Below, one piece after another: positions 30,923 through 37,054 of a stretch of DNA of 37,054 bases. Source of the stretch: an uncultured Agathobaculum sp. Its GTDB lineage: Bacteria; Bacillota; Clostridia; Oscillospirales; Butyricicoccaceae. The number at the start of each line of letters is the position of its first letter. Position 1 is the first letter of the stretch. Position numbers and translations under genes: made by a program. The stretch covers positions 1 through 37,054 of the forward strand of contig CAKSVR010000020.1 of the NCBI GenBank assembly GCA_934504345.1, read 5' to 3'. The notes beneath the pieces are model-generated. The model was not told the DNA's origin. It did not search any database and saw only the letters and a list, made by a program, of their open reading frames with translations.

Positions 30923-31663
30923 ATGTTGAAGGTGATCCTTGTAGCGTCCGGTAAGGGCGGCACAGGAAAAACCTCCCTTACAGCGGGCGTAGGCGCGGCT
31001 CTCGCACAGCTTGGCAGCAAGGTGCTGCTGCTCGACGGCGACTGCGGCTTGCGTAATCTGGATATTGTGCTCGGTATGTCCGACCGGGTGGTCTACTCGT
31101 TCGCCGATGTGGCGGGCGGCGCAGTGCCTCTCGCCTCTGCCATGGCCTCGCACCCGGATATGCACTCGCTGTATCTGCTCACAGCACCGGTGGCGCTCCC
31201 TGCGCTCAGCGACCGCGGCATGGAGCAGCTGGCCGCACAGGCCGAGGACGCCGGGTTCGACTACCTGCTCATCGACGGTCCGGCCGGGCTCCCGGCGGAG
31301 CTGTCGTTCCTCGCGCACATCGCAACGCAGGCCATCATCGTCACCTCGACCGACCGCGTGTGTGTCCGCGGCGCGGAGCGCTGCGCCCGCAAGCTGGAGG
31401 AGGAATACTGCATCCAGCGCATCCGCATGGTGCTCAACCGTGTGCGCCCGCAGCTCATCAGCCACGGCAAATCCGGCAACATTGACGATGCGATGGACGA
31501 GGCGGGCCTCCCGCTGCTCGGCCTCGTGCCCGAGGATGTGGACCTCATTTCGTGCAGCAACAGCGGCACGAGCATTCACGCCGTCAAGCGCACCGGCGCG
31601 GCCCGCGCCTTTATGAATATCGCCCGCCGTTTGAACGGTGAGCGTATTCCGCTCAAATTGTAA
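30923..31663 (+). CDS. minD: Septum site-determining ATPase MinD
   Basis: 246 aa. Deviant Walker A KGGTGKTS with the signature Lys11 and Lys16, MinD-like LLLDGDCGLRNLDIVLG (about 34-50) and LLIDGPAGLPAE (about 114-125). MinD binds ATP, dimerises on the membrane and recruits MinC to keep FtsZ rings away from the poles. The C-terminus (ARAFMNIARRLNGERIPLKL) may be a short amphipathic membrane helix but departs from the usual FLKRLFG-like end. No minC or minE is adjacent. The start is ATG at 30923 with GGAGG upstream. Its TAA stop lies at the edge of fold-back element B. Confidence 0.85.
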   Translation: MLKVILVASGKGGTGKTSLTAGVGAALAQLGSKVLLLDGDCGLRNLDIVLGMSDRVVYSFADVAGGAVPLASAMASHPDMHSLYLLTAPVALPALSDRGMEQLAAQAEDAGFDYLLIDGPAGLPAELSFLAHIATQAIIVTSTDRVCVRGAERCARKLEEEYCIQRIRMVLNRVRPQLISHGKSGNIDDAMDEAGLPLLGLVPEDVDLISCSNSGTSIHAVKRTGAARAFMNIARRLNGERIPLKL

Positions 31664-31826
31664 GGGCAATACCGCATAATTGAACAAGAGTGATTTGCGA
31701 GTAAATTTTGCGTACTGACGAGGCGCAGTTTTGCGGTAATACTTGATGTATTACCGTGAAACTGCAACGAAGTAAGGACACAAAATTTCCGCAAAGCACC
31801 GCCGCTTTAATTGTGCGGTGTTGCCT
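31664..31826. mobile_element. Fold-back MITE-like element, copy B
   Basis: Ends GGGCAATACCGCATAATTGAA and TTTAATTGTGCGGTGTTGCCT are imperfect inverted repeats. The interior matches copy A nearly base for base, including the central CGGTAATAC-TTGAT-GTATTACCG hairpin. Internal complementarity is kept although the two copies differ at scattered positions. It fills the gap between minD and the mgsA-like gene, touching the minD stop and the mgsA -35 box. Confidence 0.88.
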
Positions 31827-31848
31827 AAGTAATATCCGTATCTATAAT
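31821..31848 (+). promoter_or_regulatory. Promoter of the mgsA-like gene, with -35 at the end of the element
   Basis: TTGCCT (31821-31826) is the last six bases of element B, then a 16-bp spacer and perfect TATAAT (31843-31848), 21 bp before the start codon. Confidence 0.6.
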
Positions 31849-31869
31849 ACAGGAAAGGGGTTATTCCTG

Positions 31870-32280
31870 ATGAATATAGCATTGATCGCACATGACCGCA
31901 AAAAAGAACTGATGGTGCAGTTTTGCATGGCATACTGCGGTATCCTTGCAAAGCATAACATCTGCGCCACCGGCACCACCGGCAAGTTTGTAGAAGAAGC
32001 CACCGGTCTGAAGATCGACAAATGCCTTGCGGGTATGCAGGGCGGCGAGGAGCAGATCTCCGCGCGCGTAGCGTATAACGAGATCGACCTTGTGCTGTTT
32101 TTCCGCGATCCGATGTCCAATGCACAGTACGAACCGGACATTCACGCGATTTCCCGCCTCTGTGATATGCACAACATCCCGATCGCAACCAACTCCGCGA
32201 CCGCCGAAATGCTTATCCTCGGTCTGGACCGCGGTGATCTGGATTGGCGCAACATCGTCAACCCGAAGAACAAGAAATAA
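31870..32280 (+). CDS. mgsA: Methylglyoxal synthase homologue with altered active site
   Basis: 136 aa, about the size of B. subtilis MgsA. IALIAHDRKKELM (3-15), CATGTTGKFVEEATGL (32-47), LFFRDP and IATNSATAEMLI show the MGS fold, which converts dihydroxyacetone phosphate to methylglyoxal and phosphate. From His8 to Asp90 it aligns to E. coli MgsA with a constant offset of 11 and no gap: His19, Asp20, Asp91 and Asp101 are kept, but Ser65 is Ala54, catalytic Asp71 is Glu60 and His98 is Tyr87. Activity is therefore uncertain. The start is ATG at 31870 with AAAGGGG upstream. It follows minD, a usual place for mgsA in Clostridia, and precedes hisS. Confidence 0.82.
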   Translation: MNIALIAHDRKKELMVQFCMAYCGILAKHNICATGTTGKFVEEATGLKIDKCLAGMQGGEEQISARVAYNEIDLVLFFRDPMSNAQYEPDIHAISRLCDMHNIPIATNSATAEMLILGLDRGDLDWRNIVNPKNKK

Positions 32281-32290
32281 CAGATTACGC

Positions 32291-32332
32291 TGCACCGGAT
32301 CGGATAACGCCAATTCGGTGCATATGTCTGTC
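32291..32332 (+). other. Hairpin just before hisS
   Basis: TGCACCG (32291-32297) and CGGTGCA (32326-32332), a perfect 7-bp stem with a 28-base loop and no T run, ending four bases before the AGGAG of hisS. I see no T-box sequence. It may modulate readthrough or translation of hisS. Confidence 0.4.
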
Positions 32333-32347
32333 TTGAGGAGAATCAAA

Positions 32348-33706
32348 ATGGAAAAAGTAAAACCCAGAACTCTATCCGGCTTTATGGAGCTGCTCCCTGC
32401 CCCGCAGGTGCAGATGGAGCGCATCATGCAGGTGCTCCGCGAAACCTACGCGCTGTACGGCTTCTATCCGCTGGACACCCCGCTGATCGAGTCCTCCGAG
32501 GTGCTGCTGGCCAAGGGCGGCGGCGAGACCGAGAAGCAGATCTACCGCTTCACCAAGGGCGACAGCGACCTGTCCCTGCGCTTTGACCTGACCGTTCCGC
32601 TGGCAAAGTACGTTGCCCAGCACTACGGCGAGCTGACGTTCCCGTTCCGCCGTTTCCAGATCGGCAAGGTCTACCGCGGCGAACGTGCCCAGCGCGGCCG
32701 CTTCCGCGAGTTCTATCAGGCCGACATCGACGTGATCGGCGACGGCAAGCTGGACATCATCAACGAGGCCGAGGTGCCGAGCATCATCTACAAGACGTTC
32801 ACCTCTCTGGGCCTCGAGCGCTTCAAGATCCGCATCAACAACCGCAAGGTGCTCAACGGCTTCTTCGCCATCCTCGGCCTGACCGAAAAGGCCGGTGATG
32901 TGATGCGTACCATCGACAAGCTGGAGAAGATCGGCGCGGAAAAGGTGAAGACCATCCTTGTGGAGGACTTCGGCGTGGAGGCCGCTGCGGCTGACGAGCT
33001 GCTGAAGTTCATCCAAACGCCGGGCGGCACCGAGGGCATCCTCGCGGCGCTCGAGGGCTACAAGGGCAGGAACGAGGTGTTCGACCTCGGCGCGGAGGAG
33101 CTGAAAACGGTTGCAACCTATATGCAGGCGTTCGGCGTTCCGGCCGACCACTTCGAGATCGACCTGACCATTGCACGCGGTCTGGACTACTACACCGGCA
33201 CCGTATACGAAACCGCCATGCTCGACCATCCGGAGATCGGTTCCATCTGCTCGGGCGGCCGCTACGACAACCTTGCGGAGTATTACACCGACAAGCAGCT
33301 GCCGGGCGTGGGCATCTCCATCGGCCTGACCCGCCTGTTCTATGTTCTCGGTGAGCAGGGCTACCTGAACGACCAGATGAACAAGGCGCCGGCGGACGTG
33401 CTCATCCTGCCGATGACCGACGACATGGGCGCGGCTATCGAAACCGCTACCGCACTGCGTTCTGCGGGCATCCGTACCCAGCTCTACGGCGAGCAGAAGA
33501 AGTTCAAGCACAAGATCGGCTACGCCGACAAGCTGGGCATCCCGTTCGTTATCTTCCTCGGCGAGGATGAGATTAATGCGGGCGTGGTCGCTGTCAAGGA
33601 TATGGAGTCCGGCGAGCAGGTCAAGGTTTCGCTTGATGAGGCAGCTAAGCTCATCCATGACGGTCTGGCGAAGAAAAACGCAGGCAAGGTCATCTGCGAC
33701 AAATAA
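32348..33706 (+). CDS. hisS: Histidyl-tRNA synthetase
   Basis: 452 aa. Class II synthetase: motif 1 region MEKVKPRTLSGFMELLPAP.., LRFDLTVPLAKYVA, motif 2 FRRFQIGKVYRGE (about 102-114), histidine-binding loop ARGLDYYTGTVYE (about 278-290), GGRYDNL, motif 3 GVGISIGLTRLFYVL, and a C-terminal anticodon-binding domain (from about 352). It charges tRNA-His. The start is ATG at 32348 with GAGGAG upstream. It is probably transcribed with the mgsA-like gene and followed by three small membrane-protein genes and aspS; hisS-aspS linkage is common in Firmicutes. Confidence 0.97.
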   Translation: MEKVKPRTLSGFMELLPAPQVQMERIMQVLRETYALYGFYPLDTPLIESSEVLLAKGGGETEKQIYRFTKGDSDLSLRFDLTVPLAKYVAQHYGELTFPFRRFQIGKVYRGERAQRGRFREFYQADIDVIGDGKLDIINEAEVPSIIYKTFTSLGLERFKIRINNRKVLNGFFAILGLTEKAGDVMRTIDKLEKIGAEKVKTILVEDFGVEAAAADELLKFIQTPGGTEGILAALEGYKGRNEVFDLGAEELKTVATYMQAFGVPADHFEIDLTIARGLDYYTGTVYETAMLDHPEIGSICSGGRYDNLAEYYTDKQLPGVGISIGLTRLFYVLGEQGYLNDQMNKAPADVLILPMTDDMGAAIETATALRSAGIRTQLYGEQKKFKHKIGYADKLGIPFVIFLGEDEINAGVVAVKDMESGEQVKVSLDEAAKLIHDGLAKKNAGKVICDK

Positions 33707-33713
33707 TTCATTC

Positions 33714-33751
33714 TAATTAGTAATTAGGAGTTAGTAATTAGTAATTATTTA
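33714..33751. repeat. TAGTAAT-heptad repeat
   Basis: AT-rich heptads (AATTAGT, AATTAGG, AGTTAGT, AATTAGT, AATTATT) just after the hisS stop, in otherwise GC-rich DNA. The seven-base period is the same as in the ACTCTCC elements. Confidence 0.65.
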
Positions 33752-33793
33752 CTCCAAGGGTAGGATTTTCAACTGAATATGGAGGGATCACTT

Positions 33794-34018
33794 ATGAAGA
33801 ATCTCATTTGGGGCTGTACACAGATGATCGTGGGGATGCTGGGTATCATTGCTTCGCAGATCGCCTTTATCCTCGGCATCAACGGCTGGTTTTTCAGCGG
33901 ATTCAGCGCCTGCGCGTTCATCGCATCCGTTATCTTCGCCGCGATGGTCGTGATCGGTTATGTCAACCATGTCCGGCCGGAGCTCGTCAAGCTGAAAAAA
34001 GAGGGCGAAGAAGAATGA
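33794..34018 (+). CDS. Small two-helix membrane protein, paralogue 1
   Basis: 74 aa. Two hydrophobic segments (about 4-30 and 33-60) and a charged, cytoplasmic-looking tail (RPELVKLKKEGEEE). It is clearly related to the next gene: both share MK-LI-G, G-LGIIAS, NGW and GY-NH-RPE at the same positions. No known family is recognised. The start is ATG at 33794 with GGAGGG at good spacing; an in-frame ATG at 33779 precedes the ribosome site. Its TGA overlaps the ATG of paralogue 2 by four bases, so the pair is translationally coupled. Confidence 0.8.
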   Translation: MKNLIWGCTQMIVGMLGIIASQIAFILGINGWFFSGFSACAFIASVIFAAMVVIGYVNHVRPELVKLKKEGEEE

Positions 34019-34215
34019 AGCATCTGATTTACGGCAGTATCCTCATCATAACGGGCATTCTCGGCATTATCGCTTCCCTGTTGGCCTGCCTTATGATGCA
34101 GAACAACGGCTGGGAGTTTGTGCCCATGATCGCACTGTTTGTCTTTGTGTTTATGATCGTGGCCGGGTATTTTAACCATATCCGGCCGGAAATACATACC
34201 AAGGATTCCGAGTAA
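34015..34215 (+). CDS. Small two-helix membrane protein, paralogue 2
   Basis: 66 aa. Two hydrophobic segments (about 4-29 and 34-53) ending in the conserved GYFNHIRPE and a short charged tail. It is a tandem duplicate of the previous gene in overall plan, diverged in the loop and tail (EIHTKDSE). The start ATG at 34015 overlaps the previous stop. Function unknown; the coupling suggests the two make a complex in equal amounts. Confidence 0.8.
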   Translation: MKHLIYGSILIITGILGIIASLLACLMMQNNGWEFVPMIALFVFVFMIVAGYFNHIRPEIHTKDSE

Positions 34216-34227
34216 GGAGGTCGTCTT

Positions 34228-34410
34228 ATGGAGAAATTGCAGAACACCATCATCCGCTGCACGGGTGTGCTGTGCGGCACCATCCTGTTCGCGCATGGCT
34301 TTTTGCTGACGGCGATCGCGGCGGTCATCATCGGACTGGTGATGCCTGCCCTGCTGAAACAGCTCATGCCGGATATTCTCGATGCAATGAAAGAAAAAGA
34401 CGGCAGATAA
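34228..34410 (+). CDS. Small membrane protein, third gene of the trio
   Basis: 60 aa. A hydrophobic stretch at about 8-44 (TGVLCGTILFAHGFLLTAIAAVIIGLVMPALL), long enough for one long or two short helices, followed by an amphipathic charged tail (LMPDILDAMKEKDGR). Not clearly related to the two paralogues. The start is ATG at 34228 with AAGGAGG at ideal spacing, 12 bp after paralogue 2. No family recognised. Confidence 0.75.
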   Translation: MEKLQNTIIRCTGVLCGTILFAHGFLLTAIAAVIIGLVMPALLKQLMPDILDAMKEKDGR

Positions 34411-34450
34411 CCAAATAATCCATTAAATTTTCGAATAAGGATTGATAAAC

Positions 34451-36262
34451 ATGAATAACACATCTATTGCAGGCATGAAGCGCACGCATATGTGCGGCGA
34501 GCTTCGCCTGGAGCACGCCGGTCAGACCGTTACCGTAAACGGCTGGGTTGACCGCGTGCGCGACAACGGCGGCGTTCTGTTCCTGCTGCTGCGCGACCGC
34601 GCGGGCATCGTACAGTGCACCTTTGACAAGTCGGTCAACGCCGACCTGTTCGACATCGCCTTCACCTGCCGCACCGAGTTCGTTGTGGCTGTCAAGGGCA
34701 AGCTGGTCGCCCGCGACGAGGCGGCTGTCAACAAGAAGATGCCGACCGGCGAGGTCGAGATCATCGCCGAGGACATCCGCATTCTGTCCAAGGCCGAAAC
34801 CACCCCGTTCGAGATCGACGACAACAAGGAGGTCGGCGACCAGATCCGTCTGAAGTACCGCTACCTCGATCTGCGCCGTCCGTCCATGCAGAAGAACCTG
34901 ATGCTGCGCCACCGCGTAACGCAGGTTGCCCGCAACTACTTCGACGAGCACGGCTTCCTCGAGATCGAAACCCCGATGCTCACCAAGTCCACGCCGGAGG
35001 GCGCGCGTGACTACCTCGTGCCGTCCCGCGTGCATCCGGGCAAGTTCTATGCCCTGCCGCAGTCCCCGCAGCAGTACAAGCAGCTGCTCATGCTGTCCGG
35101 CATGGACCGCTATATTCAGATCACCCGCTGCTTCCGCGACGAGGATCTGCGCGCTGACCGTCAGCCCGAGTTCACCCAGATCGACCTCGAGATGTCGTTC
35201 GTGGAGCAGGACGACGTTATCGCCGTCAACGAGGGCTTCCTCCAGCGCGTGTTCAAAGAAGTGCTCGATGTTGACATCCAGCTCCCGCTGCCGCGCATGA
35301 CCTGGCAGGATGCAATGGACAAGTACGGCTCGGACAAGCCGGACGTTCGCTTCGGCTTTGAGATCAAGGACATTTCCGACATTGCCAAGGACTGCTCGTT
35401 CAAGGTGTTCAAGGACACCGTTGAGAACGGCGGCACGGTCCGTCTTATCAACGTAAACGGCTACGCGGACAAGTTCCCGCGCAAGGAGATCGACAAGCTG
35501 GGCGAGTTCGTCAAGACCTACCGCGCAAAGGGCCTTGCATGGATGAAGCTCGCCGCAGACGGCAGCATGACCTCTTCGTTTGCCAAGTTCCTGTCCGAGG
35601 ACGAGATTGCGGCCATCAAGGAGCGTGCAGGCGCCAAGGAGAACGACCTGCTGTTCGTTGTTGCCGATGCAGACTGGCAGACTGCCGCTGTCGCTCTGGG
35701 CGCACTGCGCTGCGAGCTGGCTAAGCGCCTCGGCCTTGCCAAGAAGGACGATTTCAAGCTGCTGTGGGTAACCGAGTTCCCGCAGTTCGAGTATAGCGAG
35801 GAGGAGGACCGCCTCGTTGCCATGCACCATCCGTTCACCGCACCGATGGACGAGGATATTCCGCTGCTGGACACCGACCCGGCAAAGGTGCGCGCCAAGG
35901 CGTATGACATCATCCTGAACGGCTGTGAGCTGGGCGGCGGCTCTATCCGTATCCACGATCCCGAGCTCCAGACCAAGATGTTCGAGGCGCTCGGCTTCAC
36001 CGAGGAGAAGGCCAAGGAGCAGTTCGGCCACCTCATCACCGCGTTCTCTTACGGCGCACCTCCGCACGGCGGTCTGGCTTACGGTCTGGATCGTCTGTGT
36101 ATGCTGCTGGCCGGTCTGGACTCCATCCGCGACGTGATCGCGTTCCCGAAGGTACAGAACGCATCCGACCTGATGATGAACTGCCCGGACGTTGTAGACG
36201 ACAAGCAGCTCGACGATCTCTCCATCGCGGTAACGCGCGTGGAGGAAGCTCCCGAGGCTTAA
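34451..36262 (+). CDS. aspS: Aspartyl-tRNA synthetase (bacterial type)
   Basis: 603 aa. N-terminal OB-fold anticodon domain (about 10-110, NGWVDRVRDNGGVLFLLLRDR), class II core with RYLDLRRP, motif 2 FRDEDLRADRQPEFTQ (about 220-235), the bacteria-specific GAD insert (about 290-420) and motif 3 GLAYGLDRLCMLLAG (about 540-555). It charges tRNA-Asp. The start is ATG at 34451; AAGGA is about 12 bases upstream, and an in-frame TTG at 34442 is an alternative but too close to the ribosome site. The TAA stop (36260-36262) lies within the end of a short fold-back element. Confidence 0.97.
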   Translation: MNNTSIAGMKRTHMCGELRLEHAGQTVTVNGWVDRVRDNGGVLFLLLRDRAGIVQCTFDKSVNADLFDIAFTCRTEFVVAVKGKLVARDEAAVNKKMPTGEVEIIAEDIRILSKAETTPFEIDDNKEVGDQIRLKYRYLDLRRPSMQKNLMLRHRVTQVARNYFDEHGFLEIETPMLTKSTPEGARDYLVPSRVHPGKFYALPQSPQQYKQLLMLSGMDRYIQITRCFRDEDLRADRQPEFTQIDLEMSFVEQDDVIAVNEGFLQRVFKEVLDVDIQLPLPRMTWQDAMDKYGSDKPDVRFGFEIKDISDIAKDCSFKVFKDTVENGGTVRLINVNGYADKFPRKEIDKLGEFVKTYRAKGLAWMKLAADGSMTSSFAKFLSEDEIAAIKERAGAKENDLLFVVADADWQTAAVALGALRCELAKRLGLAKKDDFKLLWVTEFPQFEYSEEEDRLVAMHHPFTAPMDEDIPLLDTDPAKVRAKAYDIILNGCELGGGSIRIHDPELQTKMFEALGFTEEKAKEQFGHLITAFSYGAPPHGGLAYGLDRLCMLLAGLDSIRDVIAFPKVQNASDLMMNCPDVVDDKQLDDLSIAVTRVEEAPEA

Positions 36263-36296
36263 GGCAACACCGCACAATTAAAGCTGTATTGCCTTA
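36259..36296. repeat. Internally deleted fold-back element at the aspS stop
   Basis: TTAAGGCAACACCGCACAATT plus AAAGC (almost identical to the right end of element B read in reverse) is joined directly to TGTATTGCCTTAA, the other end. The aspS stop codon TAA is the second to fourth base of this element. Confidence 0.75.
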
Positions 36297-36311
36297 ACAG
36301 GCTGCATTTGC

Positions 36312-36348
36312 AATCCGCTGCGGATTTTCCCGCAGCGGATTTTTTTGC
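36312..36348 (+). terminator. Terminator of the hisS-aspS operon
   Basis: Perfect 12-bp stem AATCCGCTGCGG (36312-36323) and CCGCAGCGGATT (36330-36341) followed by TTTTTTG. Confidence 0.95.
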
Positions 36349-36649
36349 CCTGCGGCCGGGCTTCCGGGACGTTTTCCGGATGCGGTCTGCAGCTTCTCAG
36401 CGTGAGAATTTCCACTGTCTTTCAAGCAATTTTTCTCTCATTTGTGTGCAAAGCACAGACCGCAAACCTTTGCGTTCGCCCGAAAATGCGGCTGTAAGTT
36501 ATCTCCAAATCCTCCGATTTTTTTGATGAACCGAATAAAAAAACGGCTTTCTCTTTGTGAAATTGCTGACAATCAACGTCGAAATGCACAAATACGCGCT
36601 TCGGTTTATGTGCAAGTATCCAAAGTGCGTGAAAAGTGAAAAAAATGCT
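36349..36649. other. Intergenic DNA without a recognisable gene
   Basis: Less GC-rich than the coding DNA around it. The open frames here (for example 36442-36639) have no ribosome site, no hydrophobic or domain pattern and no family match. One small hairpin AAATC-CTCC-GATTT followed by TTTT occurs near 36507. I see nothing else. Confidence 0.5.
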
Positions 36650-36678
36650 TTGATATAGTACGGATATAGTGCTAAAAT
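36650..36678 (+). promoter_or_regulatory. Promoter of the sodium:solute symporter gene
   Basis: TTGATA (36650-36655), 17-bp spacer, TAAAAT (36673-36678). A direct repeat of GATATAGT (36652-36659 and 36663-36670), 11 bp apart and so on one face of the helix, spans the -35 and spacer and may bind a regulator. The leader to the start codon is about 185 nt. Confidence 0.6.
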
Positions 36679-36717
36679 AACTTTCGGACAAACGGCAACG
36701 CGGTTTGCCCATTTGAC

Positions 36718-36753
36718 AGATCTTCAATCCCTCGATTGACGATCTTGTTTTTT
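36718..36753 (+). terminator. Terminator-like hairpin inside the symporter leader
   Basis: AGATC (36718-36722) pairs with GATCT (36741-36745) and CAATC with GATTG (36734-36738) across a two-base internal loop, followed by TTGTTTTTT. It lies between promoter and gene, so it could be an attenuator. Confidence 0.5.
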
Positions 36754-36869
36754 GGGATTTTGCGGGCACGCGCACGCAAGCGCAGACCGAGGCCGTCATT
36801 CAGAAATCGTTTCGGTGGATTTTGAGGGATCTCCGCCGGGACACGAAATTTTTACAAGGGGAGAAAAAG

Positions 36870-37054
36870 ATGAACTTCGTAAACTCCATGGCGTTTACCG
36901 CGATCACCTTTGTGGGTTTCACGGCACTCGTCGCACTCATCTCGTGGTGGAAAACCCGTGGTGACAACCTCGACACGCAGGACGGCTACTATCTCGGCGG
37001 CCGCAGCCTGACCGGCCCGGTCATCGCCGGTTCTCTGCTGATGACCAACCTTTC
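36870..37054 (+). CDS. Sodium:solute symporter, N-terminal part (runs off the window)
   Basis: The first 61 residues are present. A helix at about 8-26 (FTAITFVGFTALVALISWW), then KTRGDNLDTQDGYYLGGRSLTGPVIAGSLLMTNLS, which matches the start of SSS-family transporters of the YidK/SglT sugar-type group (YFLAGRSL..PVIA.SL..TNLS). It should move a sugar or related solute with sodium; the substrate is unknown. The start is ATG at 36870 with AAGGGGAG seven bases upstream. It has its own promoter and a long leader with a terminator-like hairpin. It differs from the PutP-like gene at 17782 in this N-terminal signature. Confidence 0.85.
   Translation, partial: MNFVNSMAFTAITFVGFTALVALISWWKTRGDNLDTQDGYYLGGRSLTGPVIAGSLLMTNL

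Noticed and set aside
32281..32347. T-box leader before hisS
   Set aside because: Only one hairpin is present, with no T-box consensus (AGGGTGGNACCGCG-like) and no terminator.
36422..36799. 125-codon minus ORF and 65-codon plus ORF in the aspS-symporter gap
   Set aside because: They lack ribosome sites and recognisable features, and the minus ORF covers the symporter promoter and leader hairpin.

Overview
The window is GC-rich chromosomal DNA from a Gram-positive anaerobe of the Clostridia, most like an Oscillospiraceae or Butyricicoccaceae gut bacterium. This is inferred from gene content: an SLH-domain surface protein, VanW and DUF975 proteins, a two-domain ProB without PUA, a zapA-U32-maf-mreC-mreD-PBP2-minD-mgsA order, strong AGGAGG ribosome sites, and many short intergenic repeats. 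I cannot name the species. There is no prophage, transposase, CRISPR array or obvious genomic island. The unusual content lies in the intergenic DNA and in a few odd proteins.

Layout. 1-41 is the 3' end of a tRNA, probably Val. 148-5867 (minus) holds an SLH protein and a three-gene MacAB/YknXYZ-type efflux operon. 6162-13833 is mostly plus: a Tam-like methyltransferase, a VanW protein, a DUF975 membrane protein, a zinc-dependent phospholipase C family protein and an M23 endopeptidase with a G5 domain, with ychF on the minus strand among them. 13965-23606 is minus: a Na/phosphate cotransporter with a PhoU tail, LysA, a DUF3006 protein, a PutP-like symporter, a cation:proton antiporter behind a fluoride riboswitch, and proB-proA-CYTH. 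From 24104 onward all genes are plus: zapA, a U32 protein, maf, mreC, mreD, PBP2 and minD, which form a cell-division and cell-shape block, then an MgsA-like protein, hisS, three tiny membrane proteins, aspS and the start of a sodium:solute symporter.

Most notable points. (1) A good match to the fluoride (crcB) riboswitch aptamer with an overlapping terminator precedes the antiporter, so this gene is probably a fluoride-resistance gene. (2) The methylglyoxal synthase homologue aligns without gaps to the E. coli enzyme, yet its catalytic Asp71 is Glu, His98 is Tyr and Ser65 is Ala. (3) Three families of non-coding repeat recur: paired hairpins whose stems co-vary between copies; about 163-bp fold-back elements with TIRs like GGCAATACCGCACAATT, two of which abut or form stop codons and one of which supplies a -35 box; and elements made of ACTCTCC-like heptads. 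(4) About 275 bp after the DUF975 gene is an almost unbroken series of hairpins bounded by two identical terminator hairpins. (5) Two paralogous mini-membrane proteins plus a third sit between hisS and aspS.

All homology statements come from reading the sequence and from remembered family motifs; no database search was run.
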